Below, piece after piece: positions 1 to 10,882 of a DNA stretch of 64,000 nt. Each line of letters begins with the position of its first letter. Within the stretch, counting starts at the first letter, position 1. The notes beneath the pieces were generated by a model. That model ran no database searches. It worked only from the letters and a program-made list of their open reading frames with translations, and was not told where the DNA came from. This DNA comes from JABDPF01 sp036351055 (lineage in GTDB: Bacteria > Pseudomonadota > Gammaproteobacteria > Xanthomonadales > SZUA-36): positions 1 through 64,000 of the forward strand of contig JAZBOH010000208.1 in the NCBI GenBank assembly GCA_036351055.1, written 5' to 3'. The position numbers and the translations under genes were made by a program.

Positions 1-21
1 AGATATGATAGTATTATCATT

Positions 22-612
22 GTGATGAAACGACTGCCTTCTATCCTGATGTCTATCCTGGCTGCCGCCATCGCCGGCTGTAGCTACCCCATCAAGGATG
101 CCGGGGACGGGGTCTATTATGCTTCATCTCCCCCCATTTATACCTACGTAGACGGCTATTTCGGTTTCCCCTATTACGGCCCATATTCCTGGAGTTGGTA
201 CCACCCCACCTGGTATGCACCGATCTATTGTGATCACTACAGCTGGTACAGGCCGCGCTATCACTGGGGTGGGCCTTTTGACGGGCCGGCTACGGGTGTT
301 GCGCGGACTTACACACCCAGCCAGGTTACCCGCTTTACCCATGGTGATCTGGATTCACCCAGACAGATCCGTCCCATCCTGCCGGTTGACCTTCGGCAGG
401 CAACCATTGAGCCCGGTTCTTACAGGTCTGGCAGCAAAAACCAGGCCTTCCGCACCCCGGCCCAGAAAAGCCGCGCGGCCGCCAGGTCTTCCAAGCCGGC
501 CTACTCCAGGTCAAGCAGGGCATCACCCGCTTACCGCGCATCGACGCCGTCCAGGAGCCCCACTCCCGTCAGGAGTTCCACCCCCCGGAGTGTTTCCGGC
601 AACGAACAATGA
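22..612 (+). CDS. Putative lipoprotein with a basic Ser/Arg/Pro-rich tail
   Basis: The 196-residue product begins with a lipoprotein signal: a short basic start, a hydrophobic stretch and the lipobox AIAGC, so the cysteine near residue 20 is the likely lipidation site. The next ~75 residues are very rich in Tyr, Trp, Pro and Gly (for example YYGPYSWSWYHP). The last ~50 residues are a low-complexity Ser/Arg/Pro/Ala tail that should be disordered and strongly positive. Either the GTG at 22 or the ATG at 25 could be the start; the ATG is more likely. I do not recognise a family. A basic tail on an envelope lipoprotein could bind anionic polymers or peptidoglycan, but that is only a guess. No clear partner gene is adjacent, and the left context lies outside the window. 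Confidence 0.6.
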   Translation: MMKRLPSILMSILAAAIAGCSYPIKDAGDGVYYASSPPIYTYVDGYFGFPYYGPYSWSWYHPTWYAPIYCDHYSWYRPRYHWGGPFDGPATGVARTYTPSQVTRFTHGDLDSPRQIRPILPVDLRQATIEPGSYRSGSKNQAFRTPAQKSRAAARSSKPAYSRSSRASPAYRASTPSRSPTPVRSSTPRSVSGNEQ

Positions 613-778
613 AGGCGTTTCACGAGCGACGGCATTCCGTCAGGACTTCTTTGCCTGCGGCAAAACCGTCCATCCTTCATCGCCCGCTCTTCCCTGCCCC
701 CGTTGTTACTAATGGCAGTCGACCTTTGTTTTTCTTGTGCTAGATTGATAGCCAGGGAATTTCGCCAGGAGAATTGGT
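613..778. other. Intergenic region with the probable promoter of the TPR gene
   Basis: This stretch has no coding support. A TTGTGCTAGATT-like sequence near 736-747 could supply a -10 element for the gene at 779. An AGGAGA ribosome binding site lies directly before the TTG start at 779. No terminator with a T-run is evident after the lipoprotein gene. Confidence 0.35.
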
Positions 779-3112
779 TTGGGTTTTACGCGGGAAATTA
801 TTGAGCGGCGTGTTCTGCCTGCGGTAGGCGTTTACGTCGGGGCAAGCTGGGTTGTTGTCGAAATCCTCGATCGCCTGGTCGAGCGTTATTTCCTGTCACC
901 TTATCTCACGGACATGGTTTTCTGGGGCCTGTTTTCGTTGTTGCCTGCCGTGGTCCTTTTGGCCTGGACCCATGGCCGGCCCGGTAAGGACCGGGCTACC
1001 CGGGCCGAGAAAGTGGGCATTCCGATCAACGTCATTGCCACCATCGGCCTGCTGCTTACGGTTTTTGGCGACAAGGACATGAGCGCGACCGCCGACATGG
1101 TCACCATGGCCAACGAACTTGGGCAGGAAGAAGTTCACTACGTGCCACGCGAGTCGTACCGGCGGCGCATTGCGGTCTTTTTCTGGGACCGTTCGGGGGA
1201 AGGCCCCGAACTGGACTGGCTCCAGTACGGTGTTACCGAGTTGTTGACCCAGGACCTGCAGCAAAACCCCTTCCTGCTCGTAGCCTCCCCCTGGGACACC
1301 CGAAGAGTGAATTTTTACGACGAGGTCAAACAGGCCGGTTTTGATGATGGACTGGCGGTTCCTCTCGCTCTGAAACGGGACATTGCGGATGACGCCAATT
1401 TCGACTACTTCATCGACGGCACCATCAGCAGGGAAGATCAGCAGTTCAGGCTCACCGCCCGTGTGTGGGAGACGGATTCGCTGGAGATGATGGGCGAGCT
1501 GCGCGTTCAGGGCTGGGACCTGATGAGCTCGATGGATGACTTGTCGGAAGACGTCAGGCGCCTGCTGGACACGCCGCCGGGGCGAGGGGATCTGCCCTTG
1601 GTTGAAACCTACGGTGAGTCGCAGGATGCGCTGCGGCACTACATCGGCGCCAGAAACGCGATTTTGTTTGAAAACGACCGGATCAGCGCCAACCAGGGTT
1701 TCGACCGGGCTTTGCAGGCCGACCCGCACTTTGTCCTCGCCTGGTTCATGAAAAGCCTGTCTCAGTGGGAGCAGGGTGATGCTGCAGGTGCGCAGGAAGC
1801 CCTCGAAGAGGCCCAGAAACTGTCCTATCGGTTGCCGGAACGCGACCAGGTTTTGGTCAAGATGCTGACTTACCGGATGGGGGGTGAGCAGGATAAGCTT
1901 GAAACCCTGCTGCGAATGCAAACCCGGATCGAAGGCGATGCCGCCTCCTACAATTCGCTGGCCGCCTTCCTGATGTATTCGGGAGAACTGGAGGAAGCCA
2001 AGGAGTACTTTCGGCGGCAGATGGAAATAGACAGTTCCTCTACCGGCGCTTTGCTGCACCTGGCAAGACTGGAGCGTGCAACCGGCGACATCGATGCCGC
2101 GATAAGCCATGCGCTCGAGTACATCGACACGGAGCCAGACGACCTGGTGCCACATATCCTGCTGGGTGACCTGCTGCTGGAATCCGGCGACATGGATGCC
2201 GCACGGGACTCTTATGAACGGGCCCAGATCCTGGAAGATCCTCCGCAAACGGCGACCCTGAAACTTGCACTCCTGGCGATCAGGCAGGGCGAATGGACCC
2301 AGGCCCGGAACTTGATCGAAGAAGCCCGCGAATTGGCGGCATCCCCGGCACACGCCATTGCGGTTCTTCAGGTCGAGGCGTACCTGGAATCGCGTTTGGG
2401 CCGCATTGAGAAATCGATTGAACGGGTTGAACAACAGGTGGAATTCAGCCGCCAGGTACTGACGCCGGTGGAACAGGTTTTTACCTACAACGTGCCTGTC
2501 ATCGATGCCAACATCATGCTGGGGCGAATTGATGCGGCCGAGGGCGCACTGGCGGAAGCCAAGCAGGCTCTGAATCCCCCGCTGGATCAATTCCTGTCGT
2601 TCAGCGAGGTCAGGGTGGCCGCGTACCAGGGGGATTTCGAGGCCGCCCGCGTGGCACTGGAAACCGGAATTGCAGTGATCGACCATTTCAAGGCAGATTT
2701 CATGGCATTCATGGTTCCCATGACGGAAGCAAAACTGATGGAGGAGGAAGGGAACTATTCCCGGGCAGGACGGCTTTACCGGGATGCCATCCAGAAACTC
2801 AACCGCTCTATTGTCGGGAGTGGCATGCAGGATGGGCATTCCCTGCTTTACGGGTCCTGCGCCAAGTCGCATGTCCGCGCCGGAGAACTGGATGTGGCCC
2901 AAAGCGTGCTGGACTACGCCTTCAGGCGTGATAGCGCGGAACCCAGCCTGTGGGTGGCGCGCGCCATGCTCCAGGAGGCAAACGGTTCACGCCATATGGC
3001 CCTGGCATCGGTCAACTATGCGCTGGCCATCTGGGCCGACGCTGACCCCGATTACCAGGATTACCGGGAAGCACTGGCCCTGAGACAAAAGCTAGAAAAA
3101 CATCAGGAATAG
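779..3112 (+). CDS. Membrane-anchored TPR-repeat protein with a FlgO/TolB-like N-terminal domain
   Basis: This is a 777-residue protein. Three hydrophobic segments lie in the first ~105 residues (around GVYVGASWVVVEIL, MVFWGLFSLLPAVVLLAW and INVIATIGLLLTVF). A ~140-residue region beginning IAVFFWDRSGEGPELDWLQYG follows and resembles the FlgO/TolB-type nucleotide-binding-like domain often found in cyclase-like regulators. From about residue 290 to the end there is a long array of helical TPR-like repeats (for example FDRALQADPHFVLAWF). The start is TTG, chosen because AGGAGA lies about 6 nt upstream and no better ATG precedes the membrane segment. It is probably a scaffold or sensor on the inner membrane. 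No catalytic domain is visible. It stands alone, and mnmG follows after 65 nt. Confidence 0.7.
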   Translation: MGFTREIIERRVLPAVGVYVGASWVVVEILDRLVERYFLSPYLTDMVFWGLFSLLPAVVLLAWTHGRPGKDRATRAEKVGIPINVIATIGLLLTVFGDKDMSATADMVTMANELGQEEVHYVPRESYRRRIAVFFWDRSGEGPELDWLQYGVTELLTQDLQQNPFLLVASPWDTRRVNFYDEVKQAGFDDGLAVPLALKRDIADDANFDYFIDGTISREDQQFRLTARVWETDSLEMMGELRVQGWDLMSSMDDLSEDVRRLLDTPPGRGDLPLVETYGESQDALRHYIGARNAILFENDRISANQGFDRALQADPHFVLAWFMKSLSQWEQGDAAGAQEALEEAQKLSYRLPERDQVLVKMLTYRMGGEQDKLETLLRMQTRIEGDAASYNSLAAFLMYSGELEEAKEYFRRQMEIDSSSTGALLHLARLERATGDIDAAISHALEYIDTEPDDLVPHILLGDLLLESGDMDAARDSYERAQILEDPPQTATLKLALLAIRQGEWTQARNLIEEARELAASPAHAIAVLQVEAYLESRLGRIEKSIERVEQQVEFSRQVLTPVEQVFTYNVPVIDANIMLGRIDAAEGALAEAKQALNPPLDQFLSFSEVRVAAYQGDFEAARVALETGIAVIDHFKADFMAFMVPMTEAKLMEEEGNYSRAGRLYRDAIQKLNRSIVGSGMQDGHSLLYGSCAKSHVRAGELDVAQSVLDYAFRRDSAEPSLWVARAMLQEANGSRHMALASVNYALAIWADADPDYQDYREALALRQKLEKHQE

Positions 3113-3177
3113 AAAGCACCATTTTTCGCAGGACTTCAGTACAATACGCGGTTCCCATCGCTCAGGTAGCGTAGTCG

Positions 3178-5061
3178 ATGCTGTATCCGAAGAGGTTTGA
3201 TGTCATTGTCATTGGTGGCGGCCACGCCGGCACCGAGGCGGCGCTCGCCTCGGCGCGCAGCGGCGCCAGTACGCTGCTGGTCACGCACAGCATCGAGACA
3301 ATCGGCCAGATGAGTTGCAACCCGGCTATAGGCGGCATCGGCAAGGGTCACCTGGTAAAGGAAATCGACGCCATGGGCGGGGTGATGGCGCGGGCGGCCG
3401 ATGCGGCCGGCATCCAGATGCGCACGCTCAATTCCAGCAAGGGGCCTGCAGTGCGTGCAACACGGGCCCAGTGCGACCGCAACCTGTACCGTGCATATAT
3501 TCGCCGCATGGTGGAAACTCAGGAAAACCTCCTGGTATTCCAGGCCGCGGTTGATGACCTGTTGCTCGACGGCGATCGCGTTTCCGGCTGCAAGACAGCG
3601 GGCGGCCAGGCGTTCCATGCACAAGCCATTGTCCTGACAACCGGCACCTTCCTGGGCGGCAAGATCCACGTCGGTGAAACACAGTCTGCCGGCGGCCGGG
3701 CCGGTGATCCCCCCTCCATTGCACTCGCCTCGCGCCTGCGCGAATTGCCTTTCGCGGTGGCCAGGCTGAAAACGGGCACACCGCCGCGGATCGATGGCAA
3801 AACGGTTGATTTCAGCGTGATGAAGGAACAACCCGGTGACGAGCCCCGTCCCGTTTTTTCCTACCGGGGCAGCACCGCAGATCATCCCGAGCAGGTGTGT
3901 TGCTGGATCACACACACCTCCGAAAAAACACACGGCATCATCCGCGATGCGCTGCACCGCTCGCCCCTGTTCGCGGGTGCAATCGAGGGCGTCGGGCCAC
4001 GCTACTGCCCGTCGATCGAAGACAAGGTGGTGCGCTTCGCTGAACGGGACAGCCACCAGATTTTTGTCGAACCCGAAGGTCTGTTTACCCGGGAGTTGTA
4101 CCCCAACGGGATTTCAACCAGCTTGCCCTTTGATGTTCAGCTGGATGTCGTGCATTCCATCCGTGGTTTTGAAAATGCACACATCACTCGTCCGGGTTAT
4201 GCAATCGAATACGACTTTTTTGACCCGCGTGAGTTACACGCCTGGCTGGAAACCAAGCATATTCACGGGCTGTTTTTCGCAGGCCAGATCAATGGTACGA
4301 CCGGGTACGAAGAAGCCGCCGCGCAGGGCCTGGTGGCAGGTATCAACGCCGCACGCCAGGTGCGCGGTGAATCGAATTGGTCGCCCAGGCGTGATGAGTC
4401 CTACATGGGTGTGATGGTCGACGATCTCATTACCCAGGGAACCCAGGAACCCTACCGAATGTTCACCAGCCGTGCTGAATACCGCCTGCAATTGCGCGAA
4501 GACAATGCGGACCTGCGCCTGACCGGGACGGGACGAACACTCGGCCTGGTGGGTGACGATCAGTGGAATGCGTTCTGTACCAAGCGGGATGCCATCGAAG
4601 CGGAACGCACACGGCTTGGCGGAATCTGGGTTGCTCCAGGCAACCGCCACGCTACATCCCTTGAAGCCCTGCACGACGTGAGTCTCAGCAGGGAAAGCAC
4701 GGCGCTTGACCTGCTCAAGAGACCGGAAATGGACTACGGCAAGCTGGTCTCGGTCGAGGGAATCGGTCCCGGAGTCGACGATCCCAAGGTTGCGGAGCAA
4801 CTGGAGATCCAGGTTCGCTACGCCGGTTACCTGGGGCGCCAGCAGGATGATATCGATCGCCGCCGCAAGCACGAAAGCACCCTGATACCGGAGGGATTCG
4901 ATTATGGCCGGGTTCGGGGACTGTCGTCCGAAGTGCGTGAAAAGCTGGAGCGCGTTCTGCCGGATACCGTCGGCCAGGCTTCACGAATTCCCGGAATGAC
5001 CCCCGCGGCGATTTCCCTGTTGTTGGTTTACCTCAAGAAAAGCCGCCAACAGGTTGCCTGA
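3178..5061 (+). CDS. mnmG: tRNA uridine-5-carboxymethylaminomethyl modification enzyme MnmG (GidA)
   Basis: The 627-residue product has the family's usual length. It starts with the FAD-binding Rossmann motif VIGGGHAGTEAALA and keeps the MnmG signature SCNPAIGGIGKGHLVKEIDA, later FAGQINGTTGYEEAAAQG and the C-terminal helical domain (VEGIGPGVDDPKVAEQLEIQ). With MnmE it installs the (carboxymethyl)aminomethyl group at U34 of tRNAs, using FAD, NADH and methylene-THF. The ATG at 3178 follows the RBS-like AGGTAGC. A -10-like TACAAT lies at 3140-3145. In many proteobacteria mnmG sits next to rsmG, parA and parB near the origin. Here it is followed by a candidate small RNA and a palindromic repeat instead. 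Identification is secure. Confidence 0.97.
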   Translation: MLYPKRFDVIVIGGGHAGTEAALASARSGASTLLVTHSIETIGQMSCNPAIGGIGKGHLVKEIDAMGGVMARAADAAGIQMRTLNSSKGPAVRATRAQCDRNLYRAYIRRMVETQENLLVFQAAVDDLLLDGDRVSGCKTAGGQAFHAQAIVLTTGTFLGGKIHVGETQSAGGRAGDPPSIALASRLRELPFAVARLKTGTPPRIDGKTVDFSVMKEQPGDEPRPVFSYRGSTADHPEQVCCWITHTSEKTHGIIRDALHRSPLFAGAIEGVGPRYCPSIEDKVVRFAERDSHQIFVEPEGLFTRELYPNGISTSLPFDVQLDVVHSIRGFENAHITRPGYAIEYDFFDPRELHAWLETKHIHGLFFAGQINGTTGYEEAAAQGLVAGINAARQVRGESNWSPRRDESYMGVMVDDLITQGTQEPYRMFTSRAEYRLQLREDNADLRLTGTGRTLGLVGDDQWNAFCTKRDAIEAERTRLGGIWVAPGNRHATSLEALHDVSLSRESTALDLLKRPEMDYGKLVSVEGIGPGVDDPKVAEQLEIQVRYAGYLGRQQDDIDRRRKHESTLIPEGFDYGRVRGLSSEVREKLERVLPDTVGQASRIPGMTPAAISLLLVYLKKSRQQVA

Positions 5062-5150
5062 ACACCCATTTCGGCAGGAATACTTCGAAATCACGAATTC
5101 GAAACAATCCATTTACCTTTTTTTAACGCGGAATGGTTATGCTGAATGCG

Positions 5151-5260
5151 TAAGTTGACTGTGCCTAGCGTATCGCCCCTCTAGACAGGCAGTCCCCACA
5201 CTTCTATGCCTTACGCGATACGCTTTGAAGCCCCAAGAGATAATCTTGGGGCTTTTTTTT
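5151..5260 (+). ncRNA. Candidate structured small RNA ending in a strong intrinsic terminator
   Basis: Between mnmG and the next gene lies a non-coding segment with nested pairing. GCGTATCGC at 5168-5176 is perfectly complementary to GCGATACGC at 5215-5223. Inside it, AGGCA (5187-5191) pairs with TGCCT (5207-5211). Directly after comes the terminator at 5230-5260. A -10-like TATGCT lies at 5139-5144 without a convincing -35, giving a predicted RNA of about 110 nt. The distance from the mnmG stop and the separate stem make this more than a plain terminator, but it could be the structured 3' UTR of mnmG. I do not recognise an RNA family. Confidence 0.45.
5230..5260 (+). terminator. Rho-independent terminator
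   Basis: The perfect 9-bp stem GCCCCAAGA / TCTTGGGGC (5230-5238 and 5244-5252) has a 5-nt loop and is followed by eight T residues. It ends the candidate small RNA and any mnmG read-through. Confidence 0.9.
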
Positions 5261-5261
5261 C

Positions 5262-5428
5262 TGAATCGCTGGATGGGCCAAGTTCACGGGCATTGGCTTG
5301 TCCGGGGACGCCTGGGTACCGGTCTTCACTCGTTACGTAGCGGCGCTACGCGCCTCGCTCCAGATCGGCACCCAGTCGCACCTGTCCGGCGCCACTGCTC
5401 CGCGAATCTGGCCCATCCAGCGATTCGG
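5262..5428. repeat. Long imperfect palindrome, ~167 bp, MITE/REP-like
   Basis: The outer arms AATCGCTGGATGGGCCA (5265-5281) and TGGCCCATCCAGCGATT (5409-5425) are exact reverse complements. The pairing continues imperfectly inward to a perfect centre, CGTAGCG / CGCTACG (5336-5342 and 5344-5350). The whole block therefore folds into one giant hairpin. It encodes nothing plausible. The architecture suggests a non-autonomous palindromic element; no transposase is nearby. Confidence 0.75.
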
Positions 5429-5558
5429 GTCTTTTCGTAGCCCGATGAGCGCAGGCGACGAAAGCGGAGCGGTTTTGCCGAAGGCAGAGAAGTACTGCTT
5501 GAGTGCCGTCGCGCGTGCAGCCGCCTTCCGCCGAAGGCGGGAGCAGGGAAGCGAAACT
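5429..5558. other. Intergenic DNA with a small hairpin
   Basis: This is the sequence between the long palindrome and the minus-strand gene. It contains the perfect hairpin CCGCCTTC / GAAGGCGG at 5521-5540, just past the 3' end of the minus-strand gene. It has no T-run on either strand, so it is a possible RNA-stabilising stem rather than a clear terminator. Upstream is a REP-like GTAGCCCGATGAGCG (5437-5451). Confidence 0.35.
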
Positions 5559-6332
5559 CTACTTATTGTTGCCGTAGTCGCTGGCTTCAGGCATGTATTT
5601 GAGCATCCTGTTGTGGCCTGTCTTGAAGGACGAGCCCCAGTCGGCCATGAAGGCGTTGAACTCGTCTTCCCCGCCCAGTTCCTTGCTCATGAGGTCATAA
5701 AAAGACGGGTCTGCATCTGCCATGCCGGCCCAGCCTTTAACGGGTGAAATCAACTGGATTTCACCACCGTGCCCACCGGATGCGAGCCGTGTGAAGCCGA
5801 AGTGGTGTGGGAACCCGCCGGCTTTCAGAGTTTCGACGATGCGCGTCAGGCCCTTGTTGAACCTGGCGTACTGCCCGTTATGGATATACCAGGTTTCGAT
5901 CTGGATGTGGCTGTAGCCCTCCCAGTTTTCGGGCCAGTGACTGACCTTTTCCATATCCGTGTGCATGCTGCGTTCTGCGCTTTCGACATGCGGTGCGATG
6001 TTGGTTCTAAAAACCTCCGCGGCTTTTTCCTGCCAGTCGTATTTGGCGTCGAAGTCAGCCCAGTCGTGGTTGCCGGAATGGGCGTAGTACATGCCTGTCT
6101 CGGGCCCCGTCAGCACTTCCCACCAGGTATACTCCATGTGCCCCTCGAAGTTGGCAATCCAGTGGTGGTAGTCCTTGACGCCTTTCAGCAGGGCTTCATC
6201 GTGGCCATCCTTGGGCGTGATCTTGACCAGTACGGCCACACCTTCGTTCTCTTCTTCCTGCGCCTGTACCGGCGCCAGCCAGAACAGACAGAGGAATGCG
6301 CAGATCAAAAGCAGTTTTGCTTTGATGTTCAT
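5559..6332 (-). CDS. Exported protein of unknown function
   Basis: This is a 257-residue protein. The start ATG at 6332 is preferred because it gives a clean Sec signal peptide (MNIKAKLLLICAFLCLFW, cleavage after PVQAQ) and follows GGGAG. The frame remains open upstream but reads unlike protein. The mature part is acidic and rich in Trp, His and Tyr, with no cysteine pair and no membrane segment. It begins VAVLVKITPKDGHDEALLKG, which resembles a ferredoxin-like alpha/beta barrel of the dimeric type, possibly two repeats (residues ~35-135 and ~150-255). I cannot assign a function. It is probably periplasmic. The gene is monocistronic, and glnS lies divergent across ~240 bp. Confidence 0.7.
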   Translation of the reverse strand: MNIKAKLLLICAFLCLFWLAPVQAQEEENEGVAVLVKITPKDGHDEALLKGVKDYHHWIANFEGHMEYTWWEVLTGPETGMYYAHSGNHDWADFDAKYDWQEKAAEVFRTNIAPHVESAERSMHTDMEKVSHWPENWEGYSHIQIETWYIHNGQYARFNKGLTRIVETLKAGGFPHHFGFTRLASGGHGGEIQLISPVKGWAGMADADPSFYDLMSKELGGEDEFNAFMADWGSSFKTGHNRMLKYMPEASDYGNNK

Positions 6333-6568
6333 GTGAAAAGTTCTCCCAGTAGTTTCAATAGTCGTTGTAATTATTACTCCGGGGCCCGGAAATCGGCCTC
6401 GAAGCATCTCCTGATTATAGACAGTGATTGAAATAATTCAGGAAACGGTGGCTGACGTGGTCTGCGATGCAGTGGCCGTTAAGAGGATTGCGGGGTTTTC
6501 TGGCAATGAATGCGTTAGAATCCGACGCTTGTTGAATACAATAACCACTTGTCAGCAGGAACAGAGCC

Positions 6569-8269
6569 ATGAGTAGCGAAGCGCCGGTCGTGCCCACCAA
6601 TTTCATCCGCAATATCATCATCAGCGACCTGGAATCCGGGAAACACCAAACCATCATCACCCGCTTCCCGCCGGAACCCAACGGGCACCTGCATATCGGC
6701 CATGCCAAGTCGATTTGCCTGAACTTTGGCGTTGCTGATGAGTTTGGCGGCAAGACCAACCTGCGTTTTGACGATACCAACCCGTTGAAGGAAAACGAGG
6801 ACTTCATGAATGCCATCATGGAAGACGTCCGCTGGCTGGGTTTCGAGTGGGACAACCTGTTTCATGCTTCGGATTATTTCGAAGACCTCTACCAGTACGC
6901 CATTCACCTGATCAAGACCGGTAAGGCCTACGTCGAGGAACTCAACGCGGACCAGATCATCGAGTTCCGCGGGGACTGGAAAAACAATGAGCCCGGGAAA
7001 GACAGCCCCTGGCGCGACCGGCCGGTCGAAGAGAGCCTGGACCTGTTCCGGCGCATGAAAGCCGGTGAATTCGAAGACGGAAAATACGTGCTGCGCGCGA
7101 AGATCGACATGGCGTCTCCCGACCGCTTCATGCGTGACCCGGTAATGTACCGCATCCGCAACGCCAGCCATCACCGGACCGGTGACGAGTGGCATATTTA
7201 CCCGATGTACGACTGGGCGCACGGTATTTCCGATGCGATTGAAGGCATTACACATTCACTGTGTACGCTCGAGTTCGAAGAACATCGCCCCCTGTACGAG
7301 TGGTTCCTGGAAAACATCCCTTCGCCGAGCAATCCGCGCCAGATCGAATTTGCCCGTGGCAACCTCGATTACACCGTCATGAGCAAGCGCCGCCTGCGCG
7401 AATTGGTCGAGGAAGGCCACGTCAGCGGTTGGGATGATCCGCGCTTGCCGACGCTGGCCGGTCTGCGCCGCCGTGGTTTCACGCCGGAGGCGATCCGGGC
7501 GTTCTGGACCGAGATGGGCGTCTCCAAGTCCAACAGCATCATTTCCATGGGGGTGCTGGAAAACGCCGTGCGCAACGACCTCAACGTCCGTGCGCCGCGC
7601 ACCATGGCCGTGCTCGACCCGCTGAAGGTAGTGCTGAGCAATTTCCCGGAAGGCGAAACAGACTGGGTCGAAGCCGCGGTGCATCCGCAAAACCAGGAAA
7701 TGGGCAACCGCAAGGTGCCTTTGACCCGCGAGATCTGGATTGAACGCAGCGACTTCATGGAAGAGCCGCCGCGTAAGTTTTTCCGGCTCAAGCCCGGAGG
7801 GGAAGTGCGGCTGCGTAACGCCTTTATCGTCAAATGCACAGACGTGATCAAGAACAAGGACGGGGACATCGTCGAACTGCATTGCGAATTCGACCCGGAA
7901 ACACGCTCCGGCATGCCGGGCGCGAGCCGTAAGGTCAAGGGTACGATACACTGGGTTTCCGCCGAACACGGCGTACCGGTGGAAGTGCGCCTGTGCGACC
8001 GCCTGTTTACCGTGCCCAACCCGCTCGGTGACAAGGACCGTGATTTTCGTGAATTTCTCAACCCGCATTCCCTCGACGTGCTGAAGAACGTCATTGTCGA
8101 GCCAGCAGTGGCGGAAGGCGGGCCGGGTGACCTCTACCAGTTCGAGCGCACCGGGTATTTCTGCCATGACAACGTGGATTCGAACCCCGGCCGTCCGGTC
8201 CTGAACCGTATCGTGACCCTGCGTGATTCATGGGCACGCATTGAGAAAGAAATGGCGCAGGCCAGGTAA
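6569..8269 (+). CDS. glnS: Glutamine--tRNA ligase
   Basis: The 566-residue class I aminoacyl-tRNA synthetase charges tRNA-Gln with glutamine. The ATP-binding HIGH motif is near residue 45 (FPPEPNGHLHIGHAKS), and the KMSKS loop appears as VMSKRRL near residue 271. The C-terminal anticodon-binding barrels are complete (for example LNRIVTLRDSWARIEKE at the end). Length matches E. coli GlnS closely. The ATG at 6569 follows AGCAGGAACAGAGCC, which contains a usable purine-rich RBS. It has its own promoter region of ~160 bp. Presence of GlnS fits a gammaproteobacterium that makes Gln-tRNA directly rather than only through GatCAB. Confidence 0.97.
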   Translation: MSSEAPVVPTNFIRNIIISDLESGKHQTIITRFPPEPNGHLHIGHAKSICLNFGVADEFGGKTNLRFDDTNPLKENEDFMNAIMEDVRWLGFEWDNLFHASDYFEDLYQYAIHLIKTGKAYVEELNADQIIEFRGDWKNNEPGKDSPWRDRPVEESLDLFRRMKAGEFEDGKYVLRAKIDMASPDRFMRDPVMYRIRNASHHRTGDEWHIYPMYDWAHGISDAIEGITHSLCTLEFEEHRPLYEWFLENIPSPSNPRQIEFARGNLDYTVMSKRRLRELVEEGHVSGWDDPRLPTLAGLRRRGFTPEAIRAFWTEMGVSKSNSIISMGVLENAVRNDLNVRAPRTMAVLDPLKVVLSNFPEGETDWVEAAVHPQNQEMGNRKVPLTREIWIERSDFMEEPPRKFFRLKPGGEVRLRNAFIVKCTDVIKNKDGDIVELHCEFDPETRSGMPGASRKVKGTIHWVSAEHGVPVEVRLCDRLFTVPNPLGDKDRDFREFLNPHSLDVLKNVIVEPAVAEGGPGDLYQFERTGYFCHDNVDSNPGRPVLNRIVTLRDSWARIEKEMAQAR

Positions 8270-8359
8270 ACCGGTCCGGGCCATGCATGACTACCTTCAC
8301 CCTTAAAACAGGGCGAGGGTCTGCTACACTTTTTACAGGCCTCACACGGGAGAAATGAA

Positions 8360-8944
8360 ATGGGTGGTTGGATTATCCTCGCGATCCTTGCGGCGCTGGT
8401 CTTTTTTGCGATCACGATCTACAACCGGCTGGTCGCCGGGCGCAACCGGTTCAAAAACGCGTTTGCTCAGATTGATGTGCAACTGACACGGCGTCATGAC
8501 CTGATTCCCAACCTGGTCGAAACCGCCAAGGGGTACATGAAACACGAGCGCGAGACCCTCGAGGGGGTCATCAATGCGCGCAATACGGCCGTCAGCGGCC
8601 TGAAGGCGGCAAGCGCCGACCCGTCCAATCCCGAGGCCATGAAACAACTGGCTGCAGCGGAGCAGGGGCTTTCCGGCGCACTGGGACGGCTTTTTGCGCT
8701 GTCCGAGGCATACCCGGACCTGAAGGCCAATGAAAACATGATGCAGCTGTCGGAAGAGCTGACCACCACGGAAAACAAGGTGGCGTTCGCACGGCAGGCT
8801 TACAACGATTCGGTCATGGACTACAACACGCTGCGTGAATCGTTCCCGAACAACCTGTTTGCCGGCTGGTTCAGTTTCAAGCCTGCAGAATTGCTCGAGA
8901 TCGAAGACGAGGCCAAGCGCGAAGTACCCAAGGTCAGCTTCTAA
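8360..8944 (+). CDS. lemA: LemA family protein
   Basis: This is a 194-residue protein with one N-terminal membrane helix (residues ~3-22, IILAILAALVFFAITIYNRL) and a long helical-bundle domain containing the LemA signature RRHDLIPNLVETAKGY. The ATG at 8360 follows GGGAGAAATGAA. LemA proteins are inner-membrane proteins with a short periplasmic start and a cytoplasmic coiled domain. Their exact role is unsettled. They are repeatedly paired with HtpX-like M48 proteases, as here, where the next gene starts 15 nt downstream, so a joint role in membrane protein quality control is likely. Confidence 0.93.
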   Translation: MGGWIILAILAALVFFAITIYNRLVAGRNRFKNAFAQIDVQLTRRHDLIPNLVETAKGYMKHERETLEGVINARNTAVSGLKAASADPSNPEAMKQLAAAEQGLSGALGRLFALSEAYPDLKANENMMQLSEELTTTENKVAFARQAYNDSVMDYNTLRESFPNNLFAGWFSFKPAELLEIEDEAKREVPKVSF

Positions 8945-8959
8945 GCAGGGAGCCAGGCT

Positions 8960-10861
<1,902 letters not shown>

Positions 10862-10882
<21 letters not shown>

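Noticed and set aside
896..2902. Long minus-strand reading frame of ~668 codons opposite the TPR gene
   Set aside because: It lies wholly inside a well-supported gene, has low-complexity Gln/His/Arg-rich composition and no RBS or domain. It is a shadow frame caused by high GC and codon bias.
3136..4056. Minus-strand frame of ~306 codons opposite mnmG
   Set aside because: It mirrors a strongly conserved enzyme gene and has no recognisable domain.
5229..5440. Small frame of ~71 codons starting near 5225
   Set aside because: It runs through the terminator and the palindromic repeat and has no protein-like features.
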